The notes under the pieces are model-generated. The model did no database searches, was not told where the DNA came from, and was given only the letters and a program-made list of their open reading frames with translations. Shown here piece after piece: positions 41,248 to 49,528 of a DNA stretch of 64,000 nt. Position numbers and translations under genes: made by a program. How positions within the stretch are numbered: the first letter of the stretch is position 1; each line of letters begins with the position of its first letter. The DNA comes from Halodesulfurarchaeum formicicum (GTDB lineage: Archaea; Halobacteriota; Halobacteria; Halobacteriales; Halobacteriaceae), in NCBI RefSeq assembly GCF_001886955.1, contig NZ_CP016804.1, positions 620,001-684,000 of the forward strand, given 5' to 3'.

Positions 41248-41354
41248 CTGACGCTTCGCTTTGGAGGGCCGAAGCGTCAGCGGGGACCAACTCAGGGCGG
41301 CAGCGGGACCGGTTTTCGGTCCCGCTTCCACTTTTGACATGGAGCCGTGGCTCC
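41248..41354. repeat. Cluster of three perfect hairpins in an intergenic region
   Basis: Within the 393-base gap 41145-41537 lie an 11-bp stem (CTGACGCTTCG 41248-41258 with CGAAGCGTCAG 41270-41280), a 10-bp stem with loop GTTTT (AGCGGGACCG 41302-41311 with CGGTCCCGCT 41317-41326) and GGAGCC-GT-GGCTCC (41341-41354). Frames across them look non-coding. It may be a small RNA, a terminator group or an old mobile repeat; the rest of the gap, to 41490, shows nothing definite. Confidence 0.6.
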
Positions 41355-41504
41355 GGCTTCGAATCCCGAACGGTGAACTGGTCTGTGTATTTAGGTGAGC
41401 GAGTTTGCCAGCCGCGAAGTACCGCTCTCTTTCGATGACCTTTCAGATCGCAGTCATTCCTGTCGACGCCCACGACGGCGGGGTTGAGCCAATATACTTA
41501 TACT

Positions 41505-41531
41505 ACCCTGGCAAATACACTGTATCAGGGT
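41505..41531 (+). promoter_or_regulatory. Nested palindrome operator candidate before padR
   Basis: ACCCTG (41505-41510) and CAGGGT (41526-41531) flank a perfect ATACA-C-TGTAT (41515-41525). The TATA-like ATACTTATA at 41494-41502 lies just upstream and the ATG at 41538 just downstream, so the site covers the transcription start. Autorepression by PadR is the simplest reading. Confidence 0.6.
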
Positions 41532-41537
41532 TCACAC

Positions 41538-41816
41538 ATGTACGACTTAACGGGCTTTCAGCGAGACCTCCTGTACGTGGTCGCCGGCCTCGACGACCCA
41601 CACGGCCTCGCGATCAAGGACGAACTCGAACAGTACTACGAGTCGGAGATCCACCACGGCCGGCTCTATCCCAACCTCGATACGCTGGTCGAGAAGGGGC
41701 TCATCGACAAGGGCGAACGCGACCAGCGGACGAACTACTACACGGTCACTCGTCGGGGCCGCCGGGAGATTCAGGCCCGCCGGGAGTGGGAACTGGACTA
41801 CGTCGACCTGGAGTAG
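41538..41816 (+). CDS. PadR family transcriptional regulator
   Basis: This 92-residue winged helix-turn-helix protein is the minimal PadR form: LTGFQRDLLYVVAGLDDPHG, AIKDELEQYYESEIHHGRLY with the typical GRLYPNLDTLVEKGLI, then the wing YYTVTRRGRREIQ. It lacks the C-terminal dimer helix domain of long PadR proteins. ATG 41538 is used because the domain starts there and the promoter lies immediately upstream. The convergent AI-2E family gene ends 1 base after its stop on the other strand. Confidence 0.88.
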   Translation: MYDLTGFQRDLLYVVAGLDDPHGLAIKDELEQYYESEIHHGRLYPNLDTLVEKGLIDKGERDQRTNYYTVTRRGRREIQARREWELDYVDLE

Positions 41817-41817
41817 C

Positions 41818-42978
41818 TTACCCGGCCGACTCTTCGGTCTCTCCTGGCTCGTCTCTCTCGTTTTCGACTTCCGGTTCCGGTGGGGCCAGCGGGTCGGGCA
41901 CCGTCTCTGGCTGTATCGGCGCGCCGGCGAGCAACTCCGGCAACACGAGTGCGACAAAGTGCACCAGCAGTACCAGGAGCATCGGGCCGAGGAAGAGGCC
42001 ATACCACCCGAAGAGGAGCGGGCCGAAGATGTACGCGAGCATCACCATGCCCAGATGGAGGTTCCGCCCCGAGACGTAGGGCCGGAGCACCAGGTCCGGG
42101 ATCACGTCCACGACGACAAAGGAGACCACGACGAAGGCGATGGTAAACCAGAGGACGGCGGGCATGCCAGCCGTCATCACGAGCAGGTAGATCGCCACGG
42201 GAACGTAGACGATCTTGATGCCGATGACCGGAATCAGGCTCGCGATTCCCGTGAGCAACCCGAGCAACGTGGGATACGGCAGCGAGATGGCAGCGGGCGA
42301 AACGAAGTTCAACGCGGTGTAGGAGATCGATCCGATGATCCCCGTGAGGATGGCGTTGAGGATGTTCCCGAAGAAGATGTTCGAGAAGTCCCGATCCACC
42401 CGGGTCATGTAGGCCTCCATGACTCCCTCTTTGTCGGCGAACCGCTGTCGCCACCAGTCAGCTAACCGATTGTCATCACGGAGCAGGTAGAAGGCGAGGA
42501 TGATTATCACCACCAGATGCAGTGCCCCCTTGCCGAAGAATTCGAGGTAGGTCCCGGCTTCCCGTAGCACCGTCCGGAGCCCCTCGATCGCGTTCTCCTG
42601 GGTGATGATGGTGGCCGGGTCGAAGATCACCGAAGAGATGTCGAAGTACGGTTGCAGGAGGGATTCCAGCGGCAGGAGGGATAGTTCGCCGGACTCGAGG
42701 AGTCGATTCAGCTCCTGCATCGCGAGTGCGATCGTGTAGAAGGCGAGCAACAGGACCGGGATCGCGATCGCGACCAGGGAGACCGCTGCCGAGATCGAGC
42801 GCTGTTTGATAATTCGCCGCAGGCGACGGTGGATCGGCCTGGTCGCATAGTAGACGAAGATGCCGAAGACAAAGGTTCCGAGAAACGAGTAGAGGAGATA
42901 GACGACGAGCGCCCCGAGTGCCAGCGCGATGGCCCACCACCCGAGTCGGTCGCGATCGAGGGGGCGAACCGTGTCCAT
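41818..42978 (-). CDS. AI-2E family transporter (PerM-like permease)
   Basis: The 386-residue protein has about eight helices: LGWWAIALALGALVVYLLYS at the start, an extracellular helical region, FFGKGALHLVVIIILAFYLL, NIFFGNILNAILTGIIGSIS, LPYPTLLGLLTGIASLIPVI and a closing block GMVMLAYIFGPLLFGWYGLF. These match the AI-2E exporter family, which in archaea also includes Na+/H+ antiporter candidates. The C-terminal tail is acidic. Cargo cannot be assigned from sequence. Confidence 0.85.
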   Translation of the reverse strand: MDTVRPLDRDRLGWWAIALALGALVVYLLYSFLGTFVFGIFVYYATRPIHRRLRRIIKQRSISAAVSLVAIAIPVLLLAFYTIALAMQELNRLLESGELSLLPLESLLQPYFDISSVIFDPATIITQENAIEGLRTVLREAGTYLEFFGKGALHLVVIIILAFYLLRDDNRLADWWRQRFADKEGVMEAYMTRVDRDFSNIFFGNILNAILTGIIGSISYTALNFVSPAAISLPYPTLLGLLTGIASLIPVIGIKIVYVPVAIYLLVMTAGMPAVLWFTIAFVVVSFVVVDVIPDLVLRPYVSGRNLHLGMVMLAYIFGPLLFGWYGLFLGPMLLVLLVHFVALVLPELLAGAPIQPETVPDPLAPPEPEVENERDEPGETEESAG

Positions 42979-43018
42979 ACCCCACCCAGGAGCGCGAGCC
43001 CAAAAACCTCTCGGCCGA

Positions 43019-43339
43019 CTAGAACTGATATCGGCGGTCGTCGTCGCTGCTTGTGGGATTCGTGCCCCCGGTCATCTCCTCGTAGGTCATCCCGGAGAGG
43101 TATTCGTCGTAGGTCACGTCGTAGGCCCCCCGGAGGTGAAAGTCGAGTTTACCGGTCTCGGTCGTGGACTGGAAGAGCATGTGGATGCCGCGTCTGACCA
43201 GCGTGGCCGGGTCGTCCTCCTCGAGGGCGGCCTGGAGCATGGCGAGTTCCATCTTGCTCTCGCCGTCGAGGGTGATTTCGGCGTCATCGAGCGCTGCATA
43301 GGCCGATTCGACGTCTGCGGTGAGTTCCGAGAGGCTCAT
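43019..43339 (-). CDS. Small haloarchaeal protein, unknown
   Basis: A 106-residue acidic protein that starts MSLSELTADVESAYAALDDA, continues with KMELAMLQAALEEDDPATLV and RRGIHMLFQSTTETGKLDFH, and ends in a short disordered tail. It is mostly helical with no membrane segment or Cys. The codon use and clean start next to the AI-2E gene support it being real. I do not recognise a family name. It is divergent from mutY, with about 97 bases between the starts. Confidence 0.6.
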   Translation of the reverse strand: MSLSELTADVESAYAALDDAEITLDGESKMELAMLQAALEEDDPATLVRRGIHMLFQSTTETGKLDFHLRGAYDVTYDEYLSGMTYEEMTGGTNPTSSDDDRRYQF

Positions 43340-43436
43340 GGCCCTCTCTCGCGGCCCGACGGAAAAACACCTTTTGGACCCGACCACTGCCGCCATCAGG
43401 GCCCTTTCAAAGCCCGACCGAGTAGGAGCGCTGTCG

Positions 43437-44351
43437 ATGTCTTCGGCGCTTTCCCTGTCGGCTGACGAGCGAGAGGCGGTGCAGGCGGCCCTGCTATCCT
43501 GGTACGAGGCCGATCACCGGGAGTTCCCCTGGCGGGAGCGGGAGGACCCCTACGCAATTTTAGTCTCCGAGGTGATGAGCCAGCAGACCCAACTCGACCG
43601 CATCGTCGACCCCTGGGCGGCCTTTCTCGACCGCTGGCCCACTGTCGAAGCGCTCGCTGACGCCGACCGGGCCGACGTGGTCGCGTTCTGGAGCGATCAC
43701 CGGCTGGGCTACAACAACCGGGCCCGCTACCTGCAGGAGGCCGCCGAACAGATTTGCTCCGAGTTCGACGGGGCGTTCCCGGAGGATCCGGACGCCCTCG
43801 AATCCCTGATGGGCGTCGGGCCCTACACCGCCACTGCCGTCGCTTCCTTTGCCTTTGATACCGGTGGTGCGGTGGTCGACACGAACGTCAAACGCGTGCT
43901 CCATCGCGCCTTCGGAGTCCCCGACGACGAGGCGGCTTTCGAGACGGCCGCTGCGGAACTTCTGCCCGCGGATTCGGCCGGCCAGTGGAACAACGCGATC
44001 ATGGAACTCGGCGGGGTGGCCTGCGAGAAGACCCCGCGATGTGACGAGGCCGGTTGTCCCTGGCGGGAGTGGTGTCAGGCCTACCAGACCGGGGACTTCA
44101 CCGCCCCCGACGTCCCCACCCAACCGAGCTTCGAGGGAAGCCGTCGACAGTTCCGTGGCCGAATCATCCGTCTCCTCGGCGAGCACGACCAGATGGACCT
44201 GGACACGCTTGGGCACCGAATTCGTGTGGACTACACGCCGGATGGCGAGCATGGGCGTGCGTGGTTGCGTGGCCTGCTCAACGATCTGGCCGCGGACGGC
44301 CTGGTCTCGATAGACACGGACGGGCAGCCGACGGTGCAGTTGCGACGGTAG
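43437..44351 (+). CDS. mutY: A/G-specific adenine DNA glycosylase
   Basis: This 304-residue base-excision enzyme removes adenine opposite 8-oxoguanine. FPWREREDPYAILVSEVMSQ with the catalytic Glu, QTQLDRIVDPWAAFL, MGVGPYTATAVASFAF (helix-hairpin-helix) and AVVDTNVKRVLHRAFG with the catalytic Asp are seen. The iron-sulfur motif is CEKTPRCDEAGCPWREWC, i.e. C-X5-C-X4-C-X5-C, slightly different from the usual bacterial spacing. It has no MutT-like C-terminal domain; instead about 90 residues form a winged-helix-like end. ATG 43437 is chosen at the start of homology. Confidence 0.92.
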   Translation: MSSALSLSADEREAVQAALLSWYEADHREFPWREREDPYAILVSEVMSQQTQLDRIVDPWAAFLDRWPTVEALADADRADVVAFWSDHRLGYNNRARYLQEAAEQICSEFDGAFPEDPDALESLMGVGPYTATAVASFAFDTGGAVVDTNVKRVLHRAFGVPDDEAAFETAAAELLPADSAGQWNNAIMELGGVACEKTPRCDEAGCPWREWCQAYQTGDFTAPDVPTQPSFEGSRRQFRGRIIRLLGEHDQMDLDTLGHRIRVDYTPDGEHGRAWLRGLLNDLAADGLVSIDTDGQPTVQLRR

Positions 44352-44391
44352 TCCCCACGGGTTTACTTGTGACCGCCGCCTTGGCACGGAC

Positions 44392-44970
44392 ATGTCACCG
44401 TCCATCGGCGCGATCGTCGGCAGCCTCAGGGAGGAAAGTGTGACCCGGGTGGGCCTGGAGCGATCCCTCGACGCCGCCGCGGCCGCCGGCGCCGACACCG
44501 CCTTGCTCGATCTTCGAACCTACGACCTGCCGGTCTACGACGCGGACCATCGGGACGTCGGCGACGCCGAGACGCTTCGGGCCGAAATCCAGGCCCTGGA
44601 TGCGGTGCTGCTCGGGACACCGGTCTATCACGGCTCCTACTCCGCGCCGCTGAAAAACGCCCTCGACTACTGTGGATTCGACGAGTTCGAGCACACGACC
44701 GTGGGCCTGCTGGCAGTCGCCGGTGGCGGATTCCCGCTGCCGGCACTCGATCACCTGCGGGGCGTGCTCCGTGCGCTCGATGCCTGGGTCCTGCCCTTCC
44801 AGGCGGCGATTCCGGACTCCCACGAGGCGCTTTCAGAGGGTCGGCTGGTCGATTCCGACATCGAGGAGCGGCTGGATACACTCGGGCGGCGGATCGTCGA
44901 GTACGCCAACATCGAACCGGACCCGATCAGTTTCGAAGGGAAGCACAACGTCGGCGGCGACCTGTCGTGA
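44392..44970 (+). CDS. NADPH-dependent FMN reductase family flavoprotein
   Basis: The 192-residue flavodoxin-like protein opens with IGAIVGSLREESVTRVGLER, with TPVYHGSYSAPLKNALDYC and LLAVAGGGFPLPALDHLRGV, which are the FMN-binding blocks of the FMN reductase / chromate-quinone reductase group. Electron donor and acceptor are not known. It lies 40 bases after mutY and 39 before the thymidine kinase gene in the same direction, so the three may be co-transcribed, though the functions differ. Confidence 0.85.
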   Translation: MSPSIGAIVGSLREESVTRVGLERSLDAAAAAGADTALLDLRTYDLPVYDADHRDVGDAETLRAEIQALDAVLLGTPVYHGSYSAPLKNALDYCGFDEFEHTTVGLLAVAGGGFPLPALDHLRGVLRALDAWVLPFQAAIPDSHEALSEGRLVDSDIEERLDTLGRRIVEYANIEPDPISFEGKHNVGGDLS

Positions 44971-45009
44971 ACGAACGGGTTTTTGTCCACCCGTAGCCCC
45001 AGTTCGGGC

Positions 45010-45597
45010 ATGCGAGCGATCAGGGAAAACGGGTGGGTCGAGGTCATTTCCGGCTCGATGTTCTCGGGGAAGACCGAGGAACTCCTGCGACGACTCCGCC
45101 GTGCGGAGATCGCCGGCCAGGAGGTCGTGGCGTTCACGCCGGCGGTGGACGACCGCTACGGGCAGGCCGAACTCGGGTCCCACGCCGGACACACCTGGGA
45201 GGCGACTGTCGTGGACAACACGGCCGAGGGGGTGCGCTCGATTCCCGACCGGGCCGACGGCGCCTCGGTCGTCGCCATCGACGAGGCGAACTTCTTCCCC
45301 GAGGAACTGGTCGCCGTCGCAAACGAGCTAGCGACCGCCGGTCGCCGCGTGATCGTCAGCGGGACCGACCAGACCTACCGAGGCGAACCCTTCGAGCCGC
45401 TGGGGCAACTCATGGCGACCGCCGAGTACGTCGACAAACTCCGGGCGATCTGTGCGGTCTGTGGCGAGCCGGCCACCCGCAATCAGCGCCTGGTCGACGG
45501 CGAACCCGCACACGTCGACGAGCCGACGATCGTGGTCGGTGCCGAAGAGTCCTATGAGGCGCGGTGTCGAAGCTGCCACGAGGTCCGAACGGACTGA
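45010..45597 (+). CDS. tdk: Thymidine kinase (type II)
   Basis: The 195-residue enzyme phosphorylates thymidine for the salvage pathway. VISGSMFSGKTEELLRRLRR is the P-loop, VVAIDEANFF the Walker B, and GTDQTYRGEPFEPLGQLMAT contains the lid and nucleotide-contact residues. CAVCGEPATRNQRL and CRSCHEVRTD form the structural zinc site. This matches the TK1-type, tetrameric family. ATG 45010 begins the protein just before the P-loop strand. Confidence 0.95.
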   Translation: MRAIRENGWVEVISGSMFSGKTEELLRRLRRAEIAGQEVVAFTPAVDDRYGQAELGSHAGHTWEATVVDNTAEGVRSIPDRADGASVVAIDEANFFPEELVAVANELATAGRRVIVSGTDQTYRGEPFEPLGQLMATAEYVDKLRAICAVCGEPATRNQRLVDGEPAHVDEPTIVVGAEESYEARCRSCHEVRTD

Positions 45598-45647
45598 ACG
45601 GGCTTTCGACAAGCGTTTAGGAGTCCGGTGGTATCAAACTACTACAA

Positions 45648-47801
45648 ATGGGTACGTGTGTTATCTGTGGGTCCCCTGCTGACGGCGACGTCTGTAGCAC
45701 GCACGAAGAGGACGTGTTCTTCGAGTTTCGTGGGCAGCACCCGAACCAACTGACGCCGAATCGCTACTACCGCGGCACCGTCGATGGCTTCGCCGAGTTC
45801 GGCGTCTTCGTCGACATCGGGCCCGTGACGGGACTGCTCCACCGCAGTGAGATCCCCAAACGCCTGGAATCGCTCGACTGGGACGCTGGAGACGCCGTCT
45901 TCGTCCAGGTCCTGGACGTTCATGACAACGGCAATATCGACCTCGGCTGGTCGCTCCGCCAGGAGCCCCGGGAGTTCCGCGGCCGGCTGATCGACGACCC
46001 CGACGTTGGCGCGCCCGTCCTGCCGGAGAAAGCCGACGGCGAGGACGACACGGAGGAACCGGCGGCCGAAGACGAGCTCGGCGAGCCGTCAGCTGTCGAC
46101 CGCGACGATTCGGAGACGAGCACGACTGACGGCGGCCAGGCGAAGAGCGCCCAGCCTATCGAGTCGAAGGACGCTGAGGCCGAAGCAGTCGACGAGACTG
46201 AACCGACTGGTGAGGAGACCGGCACGGAAGCGGCCGAAGAACCGGACACGGCGCAGGTCGAAGAATCGGACACGGAATCGACAGCCGACGAAGAAGAACC
46301 CGCTCGCGTCCCGGTCGTCGACCTTGACGCGGCGCTTGACGAGACGGTCGTCGTCGAAGGCACAGTCTCGGACGTGCGACAGACTGCCGGGCCGACGGTC
46401 TTCCAGGTCGAGGACGAGACGGGCGTCGTGGACTGTGCGGCCTTCGAGGAGGCCGGCGTTCGAGCCTACCCGGCCGTCGAAGTCGATGACGTGGTTCGAA
46501 TCGTCGGTATCGTCGAAGAGCATCGTGGGGACGTCCAGGTCGAGACCGAGGAGCTGTCGGTTCTGGAGGGGCCAGCAGCCGACCGCGTGGCCGACCGCCG
46601 CGAGACGGCGCTGGCCGAGCGAGCCGAACCCACCTCGACGACCTTGCTGGTCGAGGATCCCTCCGTCGCCGCCATCCAGGAGGATCTGGTTGCCGCCGCG
46701 ACGACGATCCGACGGGCCGTCATCGAGTCCCGGCCGGTCGTCATTCGACACACGGCGACTCTGGAAGGGTACGTCGGCGGCACGGCCCTGGAACGGGCGT
46801 TGCTCCCGTTGATCCGGGAGGAACACGCCGAAGCCGGCGCGGAGTATCACTACGTCGATCGTCGTCCGCTCTCGGATCCGATCTACGACGTGGAAGCCGC
46901 GACCAGCGACGTGACCGACATGCTGGAGGCCGCGGACCGCCACGACGAGACCCAGCCGCTTTTCGTCCTGGTCGATGCCGGCTCGACGCTCGAATCCGTT
47001 GATGGCCTCTCGCTGCTCTCGATCTACGACGCCGGCAGCGTCGTGGTCGATGGCGGCTACGCCGACGCCGACGCGACCGACACCGCAGACGTGCTCGTGA
47101 GTCCGACGGCTGCTGGCGGGAGCCCCCTCTCGACTGGCGTTCTGGGCTCGCACCTGGCCGCCCTCGTCAACGACGCGGTCCGCGAGGACCTCGCGCACTT
47201 GCCGGCGACGAGCTTCTGGACCGAACCGCCCGAAATCTATGCCGACCTGGCCAGCGACGCCGGGTTCGACCTGGACGCGACCACCGACATTCGGAACGCG
47301 GTGGCCCTGGAGGCCTTTTACCAGTCCTACGAGGACAAGCGCGAACTCATCAGCGACCTGTTCTGGGCGGAGAACAATGCCGCGCTCGCAACCCCGCTCA
47401 GCGAGCAGTTCGAGACGAAGCTAGAGACCGAACTCGCGACCGCTCGTCCCCACCTCGAACGCCGCGAGGACGACGGCGTACAGATCGACGTGCTCGACGT
47501 GGCCGAATACACCCACCGCTATGACTTCCCGCCGACCGAGCTCCTGCTGGCGGAACTCCACCGCCGAGAGGCAGAAGCGTCCGGCCCGATGGTGACCATC
47601 GCGCTCGACGAGGACGAACTGTTCCTCGAGCGCTCGACCGCACTCGACGTTCGAGCCATCGGCGAAGCCGTTGCCGACCGGGTTCCGGGCGGCGGCGTGA
47701 CTCCCCGGGGCGGCCGGGACGGCCGCATCGAATTCCTCTCGGGTCGCCGCGAGGCGGTCCTGGAGGCCGTGATCGAGGAAGTTTCGGTCTGGCTGGGCTG
47801 A
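45648..47801 (+). CDS. RecJ-like DHH family protein with S1 and OB domains, probably inactive
   Basis: The 717-residue protein has a zinc-type N-terminus (CVICGSPADGDVC), an S1 RNA-binding domain (RGTVDGFAEFGVFVDIGPVT), a Glu/Asp-rich linker of about 100 residues, an OB-fold (VVEGTVSDVRQTAGPTVFQV) and a DHH phosphoesterase region. In that region motif I reads IRHTATLEGYVGG (near residue 363) without the metal Asp, motif II keeps LVDAGSTLESVDG, and the DHH itself reads VVVDGGYADADA (near 467). It is an archaeal COG1107-type RecJ homolog that probably no longer cuts; a Cdc45-like or RNA-binding role is possible. Confidence 0.8.
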   Translation: MGTCVICGSPADGDVCSTHEEDVFFEFRGQHPNQLTPNRYYRGTVDGFAEFGVFVDIGPVTGLLHRSEIPKRLESLDWDAGDAVFVQVLDVHDNGNIDLGWSLRQEPREFRGRLIDDPDVGAPVLPEKADGEDDTEEPAAEDELGEPSAVDRDDSETSTTDGGQAKSAQPIESKDAEAEAVDETEPTGEETGTEAAEEPDTAQVEESDTESTADEEEPARVPVVDLDAALDETVVVEGTVSDVRQTAGPTVFQVEDETGVVDCAAFEEAGVRAYPAVEVDDVVRIVGIVEEHRGDVQVETEELSVLEGPAADRVADRRETALAERAEPTSTTLLVEDPSVAAIQEDLVAAATTIRRAVIESRPVVIRHTATLEGYVGGTALERALLPLIREEHAEAGAEYHYVDRRPLSDPIYDVEAATSDVTDMLEAADRHDETQPLFVLVDAGSTLESVDGLSLLSIYDAGSVVVDGGYADADATDTADVLVSPTAAGGSPLSTGVLGSHLAALVNDAVREDLAHLPATSFWTEPPEIYADLASDAGFDLDATTDIRNAVALEAFYQSYEDKRELISDLFWAENNAALATPLSEQFETKLETELATARPHLERREDDGVQIDVLDVAEYTHRYDFPPTELLLAELHRREAEASGPMVTIALDEDELFLERSTALDVRAIGEAVADRVPGGGVTPRGGRDGRIEFLSGRREAVLEAVIEEVSVWLG

Positions 47802-47838
47802 ACGACACCCTTTTTGGCGACTCCCCGCTGGGACGGAT

Positions 47839-49479
47839 ATGAACGCGGAGGGCGAGCGACGGTTCGAGCGGGCCTGCCGGGACGTCGTCACCCGGATTCT
47901 CGACGGTGAGGTCGAACGTGACGACGTCGAGCAGGCGAAACTGGCGGCCTGTGGCGAGCATAGCTCGCCGAAAGTCCCGACCAACGGCGATCTACTGCAA
48001 GCCGCGCCTGACGGCACCAGGGACGAGCTTGAACCGATCCTCCGCCGGAAACCCGTCCGGACCGCCTCCGGCGTAACCCCGGTCGCGGTCATGACCAGCC
48101 CCGAGCCCTGCCCCCACGGAAAGTGCCTGTACTGCCCGGGTGGGCCGGCCTCGGAGTTCTCCTCCGCACAGAGTTACACCGGTCACGAGCCAGCGGCGGC
48201 CCGGGCCGAGCAGAACGACTATGACCCGTACGGCCAGGTTCGGCTCCGACTGGCTCAGTTGCGACACATCGGTCACCCGGTCGACAAGGTAGAACTCATC
48301 GTGATGGGCGGGACGATGACCGCTCGCGATCCGACGTATCAGGAGTGGTTCGTGAAACGCGCGCTCCAGGCGATGAACGAGTTCGATCCGGAGAACCCAC
48401 CGGCCGCGACCGAGGGTGAGAGCTTCGCGCAGGACCCCGAGGACGTGACCGAGGCGGACCTGGAGACGGTCATCCGGGAGAACGAGACGGCCGCGGTGCG
48501 CAACGTGGCGACGACCTTCGAGACCAAGCCCGACTGGGTCGGCCCGGAACAGATCGACCGGATGCTCCGGCTGGGGGTGACGAAAGTCGAAGTGGGCGTG
48601 CAGACCACCTTCGAGGCCGTCAACCGCGAGATGCACCGGGGGCATGGCGTCCAGGACGCTATCGACGCCGGACGGCGGTTGCGGGACGCCGGTTTCAAGG
48701 TCGGGTTTCACCTCATGCCGGGCCAGCCTGGGACCTCCGTGGCGATGGCCCGGGAGGACGCCAGACGCCTTTTCGCCGACCAGCGCTTCCGGCCGGACTA
48801 CCTCAAGATCTATCCCACACTCGTAGTCCGGGGCACCCGGATCTATGACATGTGGCGTCGGGACGAGTACGACCCGCTCACGAACGAGCAGGCCGCCGAA
48901 CTGGTCGCCGAGATCAAGGCCGAGTTGCCGCCGTACGTCCGCCTCCAGCGCGTCCAGCGGGACATTCCGGCGGATTTCATCGAGGCGGGGGTCTGGAAGT
49001 CGAACCTGCGACAGCTAGCCCGAAAACGCATGGCCGATCACGGCTGGGAGTGTGACTGCGTGCGCTGTCGCGAGGTGGGGATGAACGACGCGGAACCCAC
49101 TGGGGTCACCCTCGACGTCCAGACCTACGAGGCCGGGGATGGGACCGAGCACTTCATCAGCTTCGAGGATCCGGATGCGGACCTGCTCGTTGGCTTTACG
49201 CGGTTGCGGTTCCCGGGCGCGCCACGCCGCGAGGAACTGGCCGATGCGGCCCTGATCCGGGAATTGCACGTCTACGGGGACGAAGTCGGACTGGGCGACA
49301 CCGAGGGCGGCTTCCAGCACCAGGGGTACGGGCGGAAACTCCTCCAGAAAGCCGAGTCGCTGGCTCGCGAGGCGGGCTACGAGAAACTCGTCGTGATTGC
49401 CGGCATCGGGGCCCGGGAGTACTACCGTGAACACCTGGGGTACGAGCGGGACGGCCCCTACGTGAGCAAACCGCTCTGA
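47839..49479 (+). CDS. elp3: Elp3 family tRNA wobble-uridine modification enzyme
   Basis: This 546-residue enzyme puts the carboxymethyl group on U34 of tRNAs. PCPHGKCLYCPGGP gives the radical-SAM Cys C91, C96 and C99. VELIVMGGTMTARDPTYQEW and VEVGVQTTFEAVNREMHRGH are core blocks, and the C-terminal GNAT domain has HVYGDEVGLGDTEGGFQHQG and YGRKLLQKAE for acetyl-CoA. Archaeal Elp3 acts alone without Elp1/2. It lies 37 bases after the RecJ-like gene in the same direction. Confidence 0.95.
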   Translation: MNAEGERRFERACRDVVTRILDGEVERDDVEQAKLAACGEHSSPKVPTNGDLLQAAPDGTRDELEPILRRKPVRTASGVTPVAVMTSPEPCPHGKCLYCPGGPASEFSSAQSYTGHEPAAARAEQNDYDPYGQVRLRLAQLRHIGHPVDKVELIVMGGTMTARDPTYQEWFVKRALQAMNEFDPENPPAATEGESFAQDPEDVTEADLETVIRENETAAVRNVATTFETKPDWVGPEQIDRMLRLGVTKVEVGVQTTFEAVNREMHRGHGVQDAIDAGRRLRDAGFKVGFHLMPGQPGTSVAMAREDARRLFADQRFRPDYLKIYPTLVVRGTRIYDMWRRDEYDPLTNEQAAELVAEIKAELPPYVRLQRVQRDIPADFIEAGVWKSNLRQLARKRMADHGWECDCVRCREVGMNDAEPTGVTLDVQTYEAGDGTEHFISFEDPDADLLVGFTRLRFPGAPRREELADAALIRELHVYGDEVGLGDTEGGFQHQGYGRKLLQKAESLAREAGYEKLVVIAGIGAREYYREHLGYERDGPYVSKPL

Positions 49480-49528
49480 GTCCCGGTCGACCGATGCTCC
49501 TATCCCGCCGGTCCAACTCCTTGTGACC

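Noticed and set aside
41341-41385. Possible tRNA T-arm (GGCTTCGAATCCCGAA)
   Set aside because: The flanks do not pair and no acceptor or anticodon arm can be built around it.
46089-47198. 369-codon minus-strand frame
   Set aside because: Antisense shadow of the RecJ-like gene; no recognisable domain.
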